From an uncultured Acetatifactor sp. (GTDB taxonomy: Bacteria; Bacillota; Clostridia; Lachnospirales; Lachnospiraceae): a stretch of 61,462 nt of DNA. Every line of letters starts with the position of its first letter. The stretch's first letter is position 1. Location: positions 1-61,462 of the forward strand of contig CAJTZD010000021.1 in the NCBI GenBank assembly GCA_910584235.1, written 5' to 3'. The translations under genes and the position numbers were made by a program. Shown piece after piece: positions 16,472-24,425 of the stretch. The notes under the pieces are model-generated. The model was not told the DNA's origin, ran no database searches, and worked only from the letters and a program-made list of their open reading frames with translations.

Positions 16472-17908
16472 ATGGTAAGGCAGAGCGGCAGCGCGCAAAG
16501 AAGAGAGGATTATGAGGAGGTTGCTTCCAGGCGCAACCCATATCTGGTAGATTATGAAGAGCAGCGGAGCCGGCGCTCCAGAGCGGCTTCCTGTGACAGT
16601 CGGGCGGATCAGGGCAGGAGAACCGGATCCGATGGCAGAGTCAGGATCCAAAAGCTGGACTGTGGCGAGAATCGTACGGCCCCGGGACGCAGGCCCATCG
16701 CCTACGGCAGCCGGATGGCAGGGAGCGGCCGGGAGAGCTCCTATGACAATAGAACGGCCGGGGACAGCAGATTTGCCGCCCGGGCTAAGGAAAAACAGCA
16801 GTCTGCCGGGGAATGGCGGATATCCGGCACAGATGACTGGGCGGAGCATTGCCCGGCGGGAGGGACTGCGTATTCCGAGAAAATCCCCCGGCGCGAAGTG
16901 ACTACGGATATGCTCCACGGATACCGGAATCAGGAGACTGCAAGAAAAGGAAAAATTGTACAGGTACCCATTCCTGCCGGAGAAAGTAATCGGCAGAGAG
17001 CCGGAAAGAGACACACCAAAGCGGCATATGACAGGACGCCTGTGCGGACAGGGACCGGACGGCAGTATGGAGCGGACAGGAAAGCATTGACGCAGAGAAC
17101 GCTTCGCCGTCCGGAAGTCCCGGAATACTCCCGCAGAACCGCGGGCCGGCCCTCTGCCCGGCAGCCGAAAGAGATGCCGCTGCGGCGCAGAACCGCCACC
17201 GCCGTACCTGACAGAAAAGAGCGCCTCTTCAAAGTGCGCCTGCTTCTGGGTGCATGGGTGCTGTGCATCTTCCTGTTTGCCGGGTACTTTGCGCTGAAAA
17301 ACCAACAGACGAATACCGGCAAAGAGAATATCCTGCCCGTAGGGGGAGAACCGACAGAGAGCCAAAAACAACCGTCCCCGGGCACTTTGGTGCAGGGAAT
17401 TCCGGCGGACGCGTTTGCGAAGCATCCGGACTGGACGGAGGATTTTCTGACACCCAACGAATACTCCCGTCCGGGAGAACCCTTAGAGTCCGTGAAGAAT
17501 ATTTTCGTCCATTATACCGCGAATCCCGGCACCAGCGCCGCCCAGAACCGCAGTTATTTCGAATGGCAGAAAGATACCCATGAGGCCAGCGTCAGCTCCC
17601 ACTTCATCATCGGCTACGAGGGAGAGATCATCCAGTGCGTGCCCCTGAACGAAATCGCCTATGCCGTGATGACCCGCAACTATGACTCGGTTTCTATCGA
17701 ATGCTGCTATCTGGCGGAGGACGGTTCATTTACCCAGGAGACCTATGATTCCCTGATTTCCCTGCTGGCATGGCTGACGGACATCTATGATCTGGATACG
17801 GAGGATATCCTGCGCCATTACGACTGCGGCGGCAAAAAATGCCCCCTGTATTACACAGAGCATGAGGACGCTTGGGAACAATTGAAAAAGGACGTGGACA
17901 AGCTGTAG
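16472..17908 (+). CDS. Membrane-anchored N-acetylmuramoyl-L-alanine amidase (Amidase_2)
   Basis: A 478-residue protein in three parts. A long Arg/Gly/Ser-rich disordered N-terminus (1-255) is followed by one membrane segment (about 256-276, LLLGAWVLCIFLFAGYFALK) and an external PGRP/Amidase_2 domain (about 335-478). The domain has zinc ligands in VHYTANPGTS and in LRHYDCGGKKCP, plus YDSVSIECCY. It would cleave the bond between MurNAc and the stem peptide. ATG 16472 is preferred over 16445 because AGGTGG sits just upstream. The positively charged N-terminus lies on the cytoplasmic side, so the protein is a type II membrane protein. The long basic tail is unusual for amidases and may bind nucleic acid or partner proteins. 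Confidence 0.85.
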   Translation: MVRQSGSAQRREDYEEVASRRNPYLVDYEEQRSRRSRAASCDSRADQGRRTGSDGRVRIQKLDCGENRTAPGRRPIAYGSRMAGSGRESSYDNRTAGDSRFAARAKEKQQSAGEWRISGTDDWAEHCPAGGTAYSEKIPRREVTTDMLHGYRNQETARKGKIVQVPIPAGESNRQRAGKRHTKAAYDRTPVRTGTGRQYGADRKALTQRTLRRPEVPEYSRRTAGRPSARQPKEMPLRRRTATAVPDRKERLFKVRLLLGAWVLCIFLFAGYFALKNQQTNTGKENILPVGGEPTESQKQPSPGTLVQGIPADAFAKHPDWTEDFLTPNEYSRPGEPLESVKNIFVHYTANPGTSAAQNRSYFEWQKDTHEASVSSHFIIGYEGEIIQCVPLNEIAYAVMTRNYDSVSIECCYLAEDGSFTQETYDSLISLLAWLTDIYDLDTEDILRHYDCGGKKCPLYYTEHEDAWEQLKKDVDKL

Positions 17909-17988
17909 ATTCTTTGTTAAAATAGACCTGGCAAAACATGCGGGGCATGAACTGCCCTATTGGGAGGCAGGGTTTGAGGAGAACGAAG

Positions 17989-18639
17989 ATGAACATTTTA
18001 TCACCGTCCATTTTGGCAGCGGATTTCAGCAGGCTGGGGGAACAGATCAGAGAGGCGGAGCATGCAGGGGCACAGTATCTGCATATTGATGTAATGGATG
18101 GTGTCTTTGTGCCGGACATCTCCTTTGGGATGCCGGTGATACTTTCCATTCGGAAGTGCACCGACATCTTTTTTGACGTGCATTTGATGATCGACCAACC
18201 GCAGCGGTATATTAAGGAATTTGCCGACTGCGGAGCCAATCTCATCAATTTTCATATAGAAGCCACGGAGGATGTGGCGGGAACCATACAGAAGATTCGT
18301 TTTCTGGGCAAAAAGGCAGGCATCACCATCAGCCCGGAGACGCCGGCAAAAGCCGTGGAGCCTTATCTGAGACTGGTGGATATGGTGCTGGTCATGACGG
18401 TAAAGCCGGGTTTCGGCGGCCAGAAACTGATGCCGGAATGCCTGGAAAAGGTAAAGGAAGTCCGGGCCATGGCAATGGAGAAAGGATTGGACATAGATAT
18501 CGAAGTGGACGGCGGTATCCGCATAGACAATGTGGAGCTTGCACTGGCGGCAGGGGCCAATGTGATCGTTGCGGGTTCCGCCGTATTTCCGAATCGGATT
18601 TCGGACAATGTAGCCGGCTTTTTGGAAAAAATGCGCTGA
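17989..18639 (+). CDS. rpe: Ribulose-phosphate 3-epimerase family protein
   Basis: A 216-residue TIM-barrel epimerase of the normal Rpe length, starting MNILSPSILAADFSRLGEQI. Motifs follow the family: HIDVMDGVFVPDISFG, FDVHLMI, ITISPETPAK, VLVMTVKPGFGGQK and IEVDGGIRIDN, with the metal and acid/base residues in place. Rpe interconverts D-ribulose 5-phosphate and D-xylulose 5-phosphate, so it complements the pentose operon upstream. Close relatives act on allulose 6-phosphate, and those cannot be separated by eye. ATG 17989 behind GAGGAG is preferred over the upstream in-frame ATG at 17938. Confidence 0.88.
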   Translation: MNILSPSILAADFSRLGEQIREAEHAGAQYLHIDVMDGVFVPDISFGMPVILSIRKCTDIFFDVHLMIDQPQRYIKEFADCGANLINFHIEATEDVAGTIQKIRFLGKKAGITISPETPAKAVEPYLRLVDMVLVMTVKPGFGGQKLMPECLEKVKEVRAMAMEKGLDIDIEVDGGIRIDNVELALAAGANVIVAGSAVFPNRISDNVAGFLEKMR

Positions 18640-18744
18640 TACATGCAAAAGTCCGGCCGGATGGCGGACAGCGGGCATAGCCTCACGGATAGGCGGCTGT
18701 AAAAACTGAAAGCCGGACGGCAGGCGGAGCTCAAGGTTTTGGGA

Positions 18745-19509
18745 ATGATAACGAAGAAAGCGGGGCATAGGATGGAGTTTCACGGAATAGGACAGGAAGA
18801 GCACGGCACCCATACGCATCATGTGACCAAATGTATGTTTGACCATACCCATTATAAGAAAGAAGTGGATATCTCGAAAGCGGCCTCCGCAGCCAGATCC
18901 CAGAGCGTCCCGGTGCCGGAGCAGCAAAACGACGGGCCGTTTTCCCTGACTGCCTGGCTGGATAACCATTTCTCCAAAGGAAAGAGCCTGCTCAAAGGCT
19001 TTTGGAGCGGCGGCACGGCTCCGGCCGGGGAGATCGGGGACAGGGCGGGCCGGGAGCTGACACAGTTAAGCGACAGTAAAGATATTGACCGGAGCAGTCA
19101 AAATGTCGGCAGTCCGGGAACTGACCGCCAGCCGGCGGATCTGTCCCAGGCAGTACATGTATCCCGCGCGGCACAGGCCGCTGCCGTGACCGCGCCGTCC
19201 CGGGAGCAGGGGGCAGCCTGGTCCGCTGCCGGGGAGGAAAGCGGTCAGGAGGGAATATTGCGCAGGATGCGGGTGCGCTTCAAGGATATTGCGGGACAGC
19301 TGGCAGGGCATCTGCGGGGGAATACTTCCAGGTTCCAGGCCAAGCGTTCTTTCCAGGAGAAGCAGGCCGTTACCAGGGCAGAGCCGGAAAAAAAGGTGAA
19401 ACCTGGGAGAGATGCCGTGGAAATCGATAAGTATCATGTGGAAGAGAGTTATCTGCTGGACTCCTATGACAGAAAGGGCGGATACAGCAAAATTTCCACA
19501 AAGAAATAA
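18745..19509 (+). CDS. Unrecognised hydrophilic protein
   Basis: About 254 residues with no membrane segment, no signal peptide and low-complexity composition (Ala, Gly, Ser, Glu, Arg). The N-terminus is His-rich: FHGIGQEEHGTHTHHVTKC followed by MFDHTHYKKEVD. The middle is probably disordered, and the C-terminus is basic, ending DSYDRKGGYSKISTKK. The start is uncertain: TTG 18739, ATG 18745 and ATG 18772 are all possible, and none has a strong ribosome binding site. The composition resembles fast-evolving lineage-specific Lachnospiraceae proteins. The His/Cys-rich N-terminus could bind metal, which is inference only. No functional link to rpe is apparent. Confidence 0.6.
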   Translation: MITKKAGHRMEFHGIGQEEHGTHTHHVTKCMFDHTHYKKEVDISKAASAARSQSVPVPEQQNDGPFSLTAWLDNHFSKGKSLLKGFWSGGTAPAGEIGDRAGRELTQLSDSKDIDRSSQNVGSPGTDRQPADLSQAVHVSRAAQAAAVTAPSREQGAAWSAAGEESGQEGILRRMRVRFKDIAGQLAGHLRGNTSRFQAKRSFQEKQAVTRAEPEKKVKPGRDAVEIDKYHVEESYLLDSYDRKGGYSKISTKK

Positions 19510-19625
19510 ACAATCATGATTTTTTTAGGGAAAAGTCACCGGAGTTATTGACAGTAGCCAAGGTTTTGTGTTACCGTTATATATTGAAAGTAAACCGAGG
19601 TGACGAAGCCTTTCCGCTGTTCGCA

Positions 19626-19679
19626 GGGGAGTACCTGGCTGCGGAGGATTCCCTGGCTGCAGGGGAGCCCCTGTCTGCA
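19626..19679 (+). repeat. Three 18-bp imperfect tandem repeats in the metG leader
   Basis: Units GGGGAGTACCTGGCTGCG, GAGGATTCCCTGGCTGCA and GGGGAGCCCCTGTCTGCA lie head to tail. Unit length is a multiple of three and the open frame translates them as EYLAAE, DSLAAG and EPLSAG. Whether the repeat is RNA-level or coding is not known. Confidence 0.6.
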
Positions 19680-19752
19680 GGAGATGGAATTGCCGCCCCG
19701 AAGCGGCGTATCCTGATCAGGCGGAGGGAGAAAAGCGTATTTACGGGCATAC

Positions 19753-19798
19753 AGTCCGTCTTCTGGTGCATGATAAGCAGTAGGGGACGGGCTTTTTT
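19753..19798 (+). terminator. Terminator-like hairpin in the metG leader
   Basis: Arms AGTCCGTC (19753-19760) and GACGGGCT (19786-19793) pair over eight bases with one G-U, enclosing a 25-base loop, and are followed by six T. It lies about 70 bases before the metG start, so it either ends an upstream transcript or acts as an attenuator. Confidence 0.55.
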
Positions 19799-19866
19799 GA
19801 ATCTGTGGGGAGGCCTTTCGAAAGGCGAGGACGCTCGCTCGGGGAATCAACGAGAGGAGAATGGAG

Positions 19867-21918
19867 ATGGAAGGTAAATATTATCTGACAACGGCCATTG
19901 CCTATACATCAGGCAAGCCGCACATCGGCAATAATTATGAGATCGTGCTGGCAGACAGCATCGCCCGCTTCAAGAGAAAAGAAGGGTACGATGTCTTTTT
20001 CCAGACCGGCACGGACGAGCACGGACAGAAAATCGAGCTAAAGGCCCAGGAGGCAGGCGTCACCCCCAAGGAGTTCGTGGACAAGGTGGCGGGCGTCATC
20101 CAGGGCATGTGCGATATGCTGAATATTTCATATGACAAATTCATCCGCACCACGGACGATTATCATGAGGCCCAGGTGCAGAAGATCTTCAAGCGTATGT
20201 ATGCTCAGGGAGACATCTACAAAGGGGCTTACGAGGGGATGTACTGCACCCCCTGCGAGTCGTTCTGGACGGAATCCCAGTTGGTGGACGGCAAATGCCC
20301 GGACTGCGGCAGGGAGGTGAAGCCTGCCAAGGAGGAGGCCTACTTCTTCCGCATGAGCAAATACGCGGACAGACTGATAAAGCATATCAACGAGCACCCG
20401 GAATTCATCCAGCCCGTGTCCCGCAAGAACGAGATGATGAACAATTTCCTCCTGCCCGGGCTCCAGGATCTGTGCGTGTCCAGGACTTCTTTTAAATGGG
20501 GGATTCCCGTGGACTTCGACCCGGGGCATGTGGTATATGTGTGGCTGGACGCCCTGAGCAACTATATCACGGGCATCGGTTATGACGCGGACGGAAACAG
20601 TACAGAGCAGTATAAGAAGTTCTGGCCCGCGGACCTGCATCTAATAGGAAAAGATATCATTCGCTTCCACACCATTTACTGGCCCATCTTCCTGATGTCC
20701 CTGGGGGAGCCCCTGCCGAAGCAGATCTTCGGGCACCCCTGGCTGATGATGAACGGCGGAAAGATGAGTAAGTCCAAAGGAAACGTGATTTATGTGGACG
20801 ATCTGGTTGACTTCTTCGGCGTGGACGCGGTGCGGTACTACATGGTTCACGAGATGCCTTTTGAGAATGACGGAAACGCCACCTGGGAGCTGATCGCGGA
20901 GCGCACCAATTCGGACCTGGCAAACACTCTGGGGAACCTGGTGAACCGCACCATCTCCATGAGCAACAAGTATTTCGGCGGCGTGGTGTGCGACAAGGGA
21001 GCGGCCCTTACGGAGAAAGACAGCCAGTCAGACCGTGATCTGCGCCTTACAGCTGTCGGTACGCTGACAAAGGCAGCCGGAAAGATGGAGGAACTGCGGG
21101 TGGCGGATGCCCTCACAGAGGTCTTCGCTCTGTTCAAGCGCTGCAACAAATATATTGATGAGACCGAGCCCTGGGTGCTGGCCAAGGATCCGGAGAAAGC
21201 GGACAGGCTGTCCACGGTGCTCTATAATCTGGTGGAGAGCATTGTCATCGGAGCTTCCCTGCTGGAGCCTTTCATGCCTGAGACTGCGGAGAAGATAGTG
21301 GCTCAACTGAATACTTCTCTGCGGGATTTTGATAAACTTGAGACTTTCGGCCTGTATCCGAACGGTCAGAAAGTGACGGAAAAGCCGGAGATCCTTTTTG
21401 CCAGACTGGATATGAAAGAAGTGGAGAAGAGAGAGGAGGAGATCCTGGCCGCCATGCAGGCGGCAGCGGCTGGTGAGGCCGGGGCTGCGGACAGCGGGGA
21501 GACAGCCGGGAATGGGCGGGCCGGAGGAAATGCCTCAGATGCCTCCCGGGCGAAAGGGGTTGAAGATGCGGTCATGGATATGGAGCCGAAGCCGGAGATT
21601 ACCTACGATGAATTTGCGAAGCTCCAGTTCCGGGTAGGGGAGATCATCTCCTGCGAGGCTATCCCTAAGTCCAAGAAACTCCTGTGCAGCCAGGTGAAGA
21701 TCGGCAGCCAGGTGAAGCAGATCGTTTCCGGCATCAAAGCCCATTATGCTCCCGAGGAGATGGTGGGAAAGAAAGTAATGGTATTGGTAAACTTAAAGCC
21801 TGCAAAGCTGGCCGGCGTGCTGTCTGAGGGGATGCTTTTGTGCGCTGAGGACGCAGCGGGGAACCTGGCGCTGATGACGCCGGAGAAAGAGATGCCTGCG
21901 GGGGCGGAGATCTGCTGA
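19867..21918 (+). CDS. metG: Methionyl-tRNA synthetase
   Basis: A 683-residue class I synthetase. The ATP-binding HIGN (in SGKPHIGNNYE, 19-22) and KMSKS (about 299-303) motifs are present. A zinc knuckle CTPCESFWTESQ with CPDCG is in the connective insert, and the anticodon-binding helical domain runs to about 530. A Gly/Ala-rich linker (about 535-575) leads to a C-terminal EMAP/Trbp111-type tRNA-binding domain (ITYDEFAKLQFRVGEII to the end). It charges tRNA-Met with methionine. ATG 19867 has GAGAGGAG at better spacing than ATG 19861. The length and domain order are those of the Firmicutes enzyme. Confidence 0.97.
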   Translation: MEGKYYLTTAIAYTSGKPHIGNNYEIVLADSIARFKRKEGYDVFFQTGTDEHGQKIELKAQEAGVTPKEFVDKVAGVIQGMCDMLNISYDKFIRTTDDYHEAQVQKIFKRMYAQGDIYKGAYEGMYCTPCESFWTESQLVDGKCPDCGREVKPAKEEAYFFRMSKYADRLIKHINEHPEFIQPVSRKNEMMNNFLLPGLQDLCVSRTSFKWGIPVDFDPGHVVYVWLDALSNYITGIGYDADGNSTEQYKKFWPADLHLIGKDIIRFHTIYWPIFLMSLGEPLPKQIFGHPWLMMNGGKMSKSKGNVIYVDDLVDFFGVDAVRYYMVHEMPFENDGNATWELIAERTNSDLANTLGNLVNRTISMSNKYFGGVVCDKGAALTEKDSQSDRDLRLTAVGTLTKAAGKMEELRVADALTEVFALFKRCNKYIDETEPWVLAKDPEKADRLSTVLYNLVESIVIGASLLEPFMPETAEKIVAQLNTSLRDFDKLETFGLYPNGQKVTEKPEILFARLDMKEVEKREEEILAAMQAAAAGEAGAADSGETAGNGRAGGNASDASRAKGVEDAVMDMEPKPEITYDEFAKLQFRVGEIISCEAIPKSKKLLCSQVKIGSQVKQIVSGIKAHYAPEEMVGKKVMVLVNLKPAKLAGVLSEGMLLCAEDAAGNLALMTPEKEMPAGAEIC

Positions 21919-21990
21919 GGCGGCGGATGCCTGACAGGCAGGCGTCTTCTGCCCGGATAGAACCGGTAGAAAGCTGCAAAGGAGACGGAA

Positions 21991-22926
21991 ATGGTAAAAG
22001 AGGAATTCTATTTTGACTCCCGTGACGGGGAGAGCAAGATTCACGCTGTCCGATACCGGCCTGAGGACCCGGGGAAAATCCGCTGCGTCCTGCAGGTGGT
22101 GCACGGTATGGCGGAGTATGCGGAGCGCTATGAGGAGTTCGCGGCTTTTCTGGTGGAGCGAGGATTTGTGGTCACCGGGGACGACCACTTGGGCCATGGA
22201 AAATCCGTGGGGGACAAGGGAAAGCAGGGATATTTTTGCGAACAGGATCCCGCCACGGTTCTGGTGCGGGACGAGCACAGGCTCAAGAAGATGACAGAGG
22301 AAGCTTTTCCCCATGTGCCTTATGTGATCATGGGGCACAGCATGGGCTCTTTCATCACCCGCAATTACATCTGCCGGTACGGAAGCGGTATCGCGGCCGC
22401 AATCATTATGGGCACGGGAATGCAGCCCAAAGCCGTGCTTGGGATGGCAAAGATACTGGTGAGACTGCAGAAGCTGTTTTGCGGCTCTAAGCATGTGAGC
22501 AGGCTCATAGACAAGATGGCTTTCGGCGGTTACAATAAGGAGATCCCCAATCCGAGGACAGCCTTTGACTGGCTGAGCCGGGACGAGGAACGTGTAGACC
22601 TCTATTTGGCGGATCCCGACTGCGGTTTTCCGTTTACAGTCAACGGGTTCGGCGCGCTGTTTACGCTGGTGTCCAGACTTTACAGCCCGGAGAACCTGAA
22701 GGCGATTCCGAAGAAGCTGCCGGTACTTATGATATCAGGGGACGCGGACCCGGTGGGGGATTATGGGAAGGGCGTTCGTAAAGCTTATGACTCTCTGAAA
22801 ACCGCGGGTCTTGAGGATATCAGTCTGAAACTGTATCAGGGCGGACGCCACGAGCTGCTTAACGAGAGCAACCGGACCCAGGTCATGGAGGACGTATATG
22901 CCTGGGTAGAGAGCAGAGTCTTGTAA
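21991..22926 (+). CDS. Alpha/beta hydrolase (serine aminopeptidase S33 / monoacylglycerol lipase-like)
   Basis: A 311-residue cytosolic hydrolase. The oxyanion segment is VVHGMAEYAERYEEFAAFL, the nucleophile elbow is GHSMGS with Ser117, the acid is in LMISGDADPVGDYG and the final His is in YQGGRHELLNE. The Hydrolase_4 pattern matches lysophospholipases and monoacylglycerol lipases of Firmicutes. The substrate is not predictable beyond an ester or peptide. GGAGACGGAA precedes the ATG. It follows metG by 72 bases and is probably read with the GNAT and YesL genes that follow. Confidence 0.88.
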   Translation: MVKEEFYFDSRDGESKIHAVRYRPEDPGKIRCVLQVVHGMAEYAERYEEFAAFLVERGFVVTGDDHLGHGKSVGDKGKQGYFCEQDPATVLVRDEHRLKKMTEEAFPHVPYVIMGHSMGSFITRNYICRYGSGIAAAIIMGTGMQPKAVLGMAKILVRLQKLFCGSKHVSRLIDKMAFGGYNKEIPNPRTAFDWLSRDEERVDLYLADPDCGFPFTVNGFGALFTLVSRLYSPENLKAIPKKLPVLMISGDADPVGDYGKGVRKAYDSLKTAGLEDISLKLYQGGRHELLNESNRTQVMEDVYAWVESRVL

Positions 22927-22950
22927 CACTTCTGCGGAAACGGCGGGGAC

Positions 22951-23436
22951 ATGGATATCAGGAGCCTGAAAAGGCAGTACGAGATCAGATGGGCGGAGAA
23001 ACAGGATTGGGTGCCTGCCATGGAGATGATCTGGCGTACCTTTCTGCAATATGAGGGAAAAGAATATCCGGAGAAAATTGTCGGGCATTTTTTTGACTTT
23101 ATCACAGACTATGGGCTGTATGAAGCTTTTTTAAAGGGAAAGTATCTGCTGATGATTGCGCTGGATGAGGGCAGGATCATCGGCGCAGGGACTGTCAGGG
23201 ACGGAAACCATCTGTCGCTGCTGTTTGTGGACGATGCCTATCACTACAGAGGTGTGGGAAGTTCGGTTTTAGGGAGATTATGTGAGTATCTGAAGACAGA
23301 GGCGGGGGAGCGGTGCATGTCGCTGGAAGCGGCGTCGGGAGCCGTGAATTTTTACAGGAAACAGGGGTTTCGCGCTGTGCGTCCGGAAATGGAGATTTCC
23401 GGTATTCGGCTGACACCCATGGAGAAGGTCTTTTAA
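22951..23436 (+). CDS. GNAT family N-acetyltransferase
   Basis: A 161-residue single-domain acetyltransferase. The acetyl-CoA pyrophosphate loop is HYRGVGSSVLGRLCEYL, preceded by the beta-4 strand LSLLFVDDAY and followed by the beta-5/alpha-4 segment LEAASGAVNFYRKQGF. The acceptor substrate is unknown. It starts 24 bases after the hydrolase stop and ends 18 bases before the YesL-type gene, which suggests a single operon. Length and domain completeness are normal. Confidence 0.88.
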   Translation: MDIRSLKRQYEIRWAEKQDWVPAMEMIWRTFLQYEGKEYPEKIVGHFFDFITDYGLYEAFLKGKYLLMIALDEGRIIGAGTVRDGNHLSLLFVDDAYHYRGVGSSVLGRLCEYLKTEAGERCMSLEAASGAVNFYRKQGFRAVRPEMEISGIRLTPMEKVF

Positions 23437-23454
23437 GACAGGAGGAGAATCTTT

Positions 23455-24186
23455 ATGAAGCTTTTTGATCTGGATAGCCCGTTGATGCAGTTTCTGAATA
23501 AGGTGGCCGACATGATGTGGCTGAATATTCTGACGCTGATCTGCTGTATCCCGATTATCACCGTAGGTCCGGCTTTGACAGCGCTGCATTATATGGCGCT
23601 GAAAATGGCGAGAAACGAGGAGTGCTACATTACCAGGGACTATTTTAAATCCTTTAAGCTGAATCTCCGTCAGGGAATTTTGATCTGGCTGATCCAGCTG
23701 GTGGTCATCGTCCTTCTGATAGGTGATTTCCTGATTCTGAATTACTCTGCCATTAACTTCGGCCAGCCGATGAAAATCATTCTGATGGTGGTTAGCATTG
23801 TGGTGCTGTTTACGTTTACCTTTGTGTATCCTGTGCTGGCGAAGTTTGACAATACGGTGCTGCGTACCATCAAGAACGCTTTCTTCATCGGGATCCTGCA
23901 GTTTCCGAAGACGATTCTGATGATGATTCTGTCCGTGGTGCCGGCTGTGCTCTTTGTCACGGCGCCCCAGATCATACCTGTGGTGTTTCTGTTTGGCTTC
24001 TCGGCCCCGGCCTGGGTCTCGGCAAAGCTGTATAACAAATTTTTCAGGAAGCTGGAGGACCAGATGAACGGGACCGGAGAATCGGAAGGGGAGGAAAATG
24101 CGGACGGCGAAGAGCAGGAGGACGAGAGGATATTCAAAGATGAGCTGGACGAAAGTCTCCAGGAGGAACCTCCCCGCATTGGGTGA
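23455..24186 (+). CDS. YesL-type (DUF624) membrane protein
   Basis: A 243-residue polytopic protein that fits the YesL/DUF624 family: an N-terminal PLMQFLNKVADMMWLNILTL, then ICCIPIITVGPALTALHYMA, the amphipathic YFKSFKLNLRQGILIWLI and three or four further membrane helices to about residue 195. The tail from about 205 is highly acidic (Glu/Asp-rich) and cytoplasmic. YesL genes usually accompany carbohydrate ABC importers and their two-component or AraC regulators; the function is unknown. The orphan MsmX-type ATPase downstream fits that association. GGAGGAGAATC precedes the ATG. Confidence 0.85.
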   Translation: MKLFDLDSPLMQFLNKVADMMWLNILTLICCIPIITVGPALTALHYMALKMARNEECYITRDYFKSFKLNLRQGILIWLIQLVVIVLLIGDFLILNYSAINFGQPMKIILMVVSIVVLFTFTFVYPVLAKFDNTVLRTIKNAFFIGILQFPKTILMMILSVVPAVLFVTAPQIIPVVFLFGFSAPAWVSAKLYNKFFRKLEDQMNGTGESEGEENADGEEQEDERIFKDELDESLQEEPPRIG

Positions 24187-24351
24187 GCATGTACATAGAC
24201 ATCTTGACCAAGAGTAAGTCAATAAAATGTACAAAATCACAAAAGAAACGAAAATATCGCAAGGATGTAAGCAAATTTTAGGTTTTGCCTGAAAATCTTT
24301 GTGGAATAGTGGTATGGCGCAAAATACTTTTTTTCGTTATACTGGATACAG

Positions 24352-24376
24352 GATGAAGCGATACAGGTTCATCGCT
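24352..24376 (+). promoter_or_regulatory. Overlapping inverted repeats upstream of the MsmX-type gene
   Basis: Two interleaved dyads: GATGAA (24352-24357) with TTCATC (24368-24373), and AGCGAT (24357-24362) with ATCGCT (24371-24376). They lie just downstream of a possible -10, TATACT (24338-24343), and 50 bases before the ATG, a place suited to an operator or an mRNA hairpin. No matching regulator can be named. Confidence 0.4.
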
Positions 24377-24425
24377 AAAACTGGGGAAGAAAGAAATCAT
24401 GTAAACGTGAAAGGAGTTTTCTATT

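Larger units (their letters stand above)
19510..19866 (+). promoter_or_regulatory. Long leader upstream of metG
   Basis: A 357-base gap with a TTGACA (19548-19553) that lacks a good -10 at the right distance, three 18-base imperfect tandem repeats, an intrinsic terminator-like hairpin, and a short palindrome GCCTTTCGAAAGGC shortly before the ribosome binding site AGAGGAG. One frame is open across it from 19548 (TTG) to 19877 but looks non-coding apart from the repeat. The conserved T-box sequence (AGGGTGG with ACCGCG) was looked for and is absent, and no S-box was recognised. A terminator inside a leader suggests attenuation by an unidentified mechanism. Confidence 0.45.

Noticed and set aside
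19510..19866. T-box or S-box riboswitch upstream of metG
   Set aside because: The conserved T-box antiterminator sequence and recognisable SAM-riboswitch helices are absent.
19548..19877. 109-residue ORF in the metG leader
   Set aside because: It overlaps the terminator and the metG ribosome binding site and shows no domain apart from the 18-bp repeat translation.
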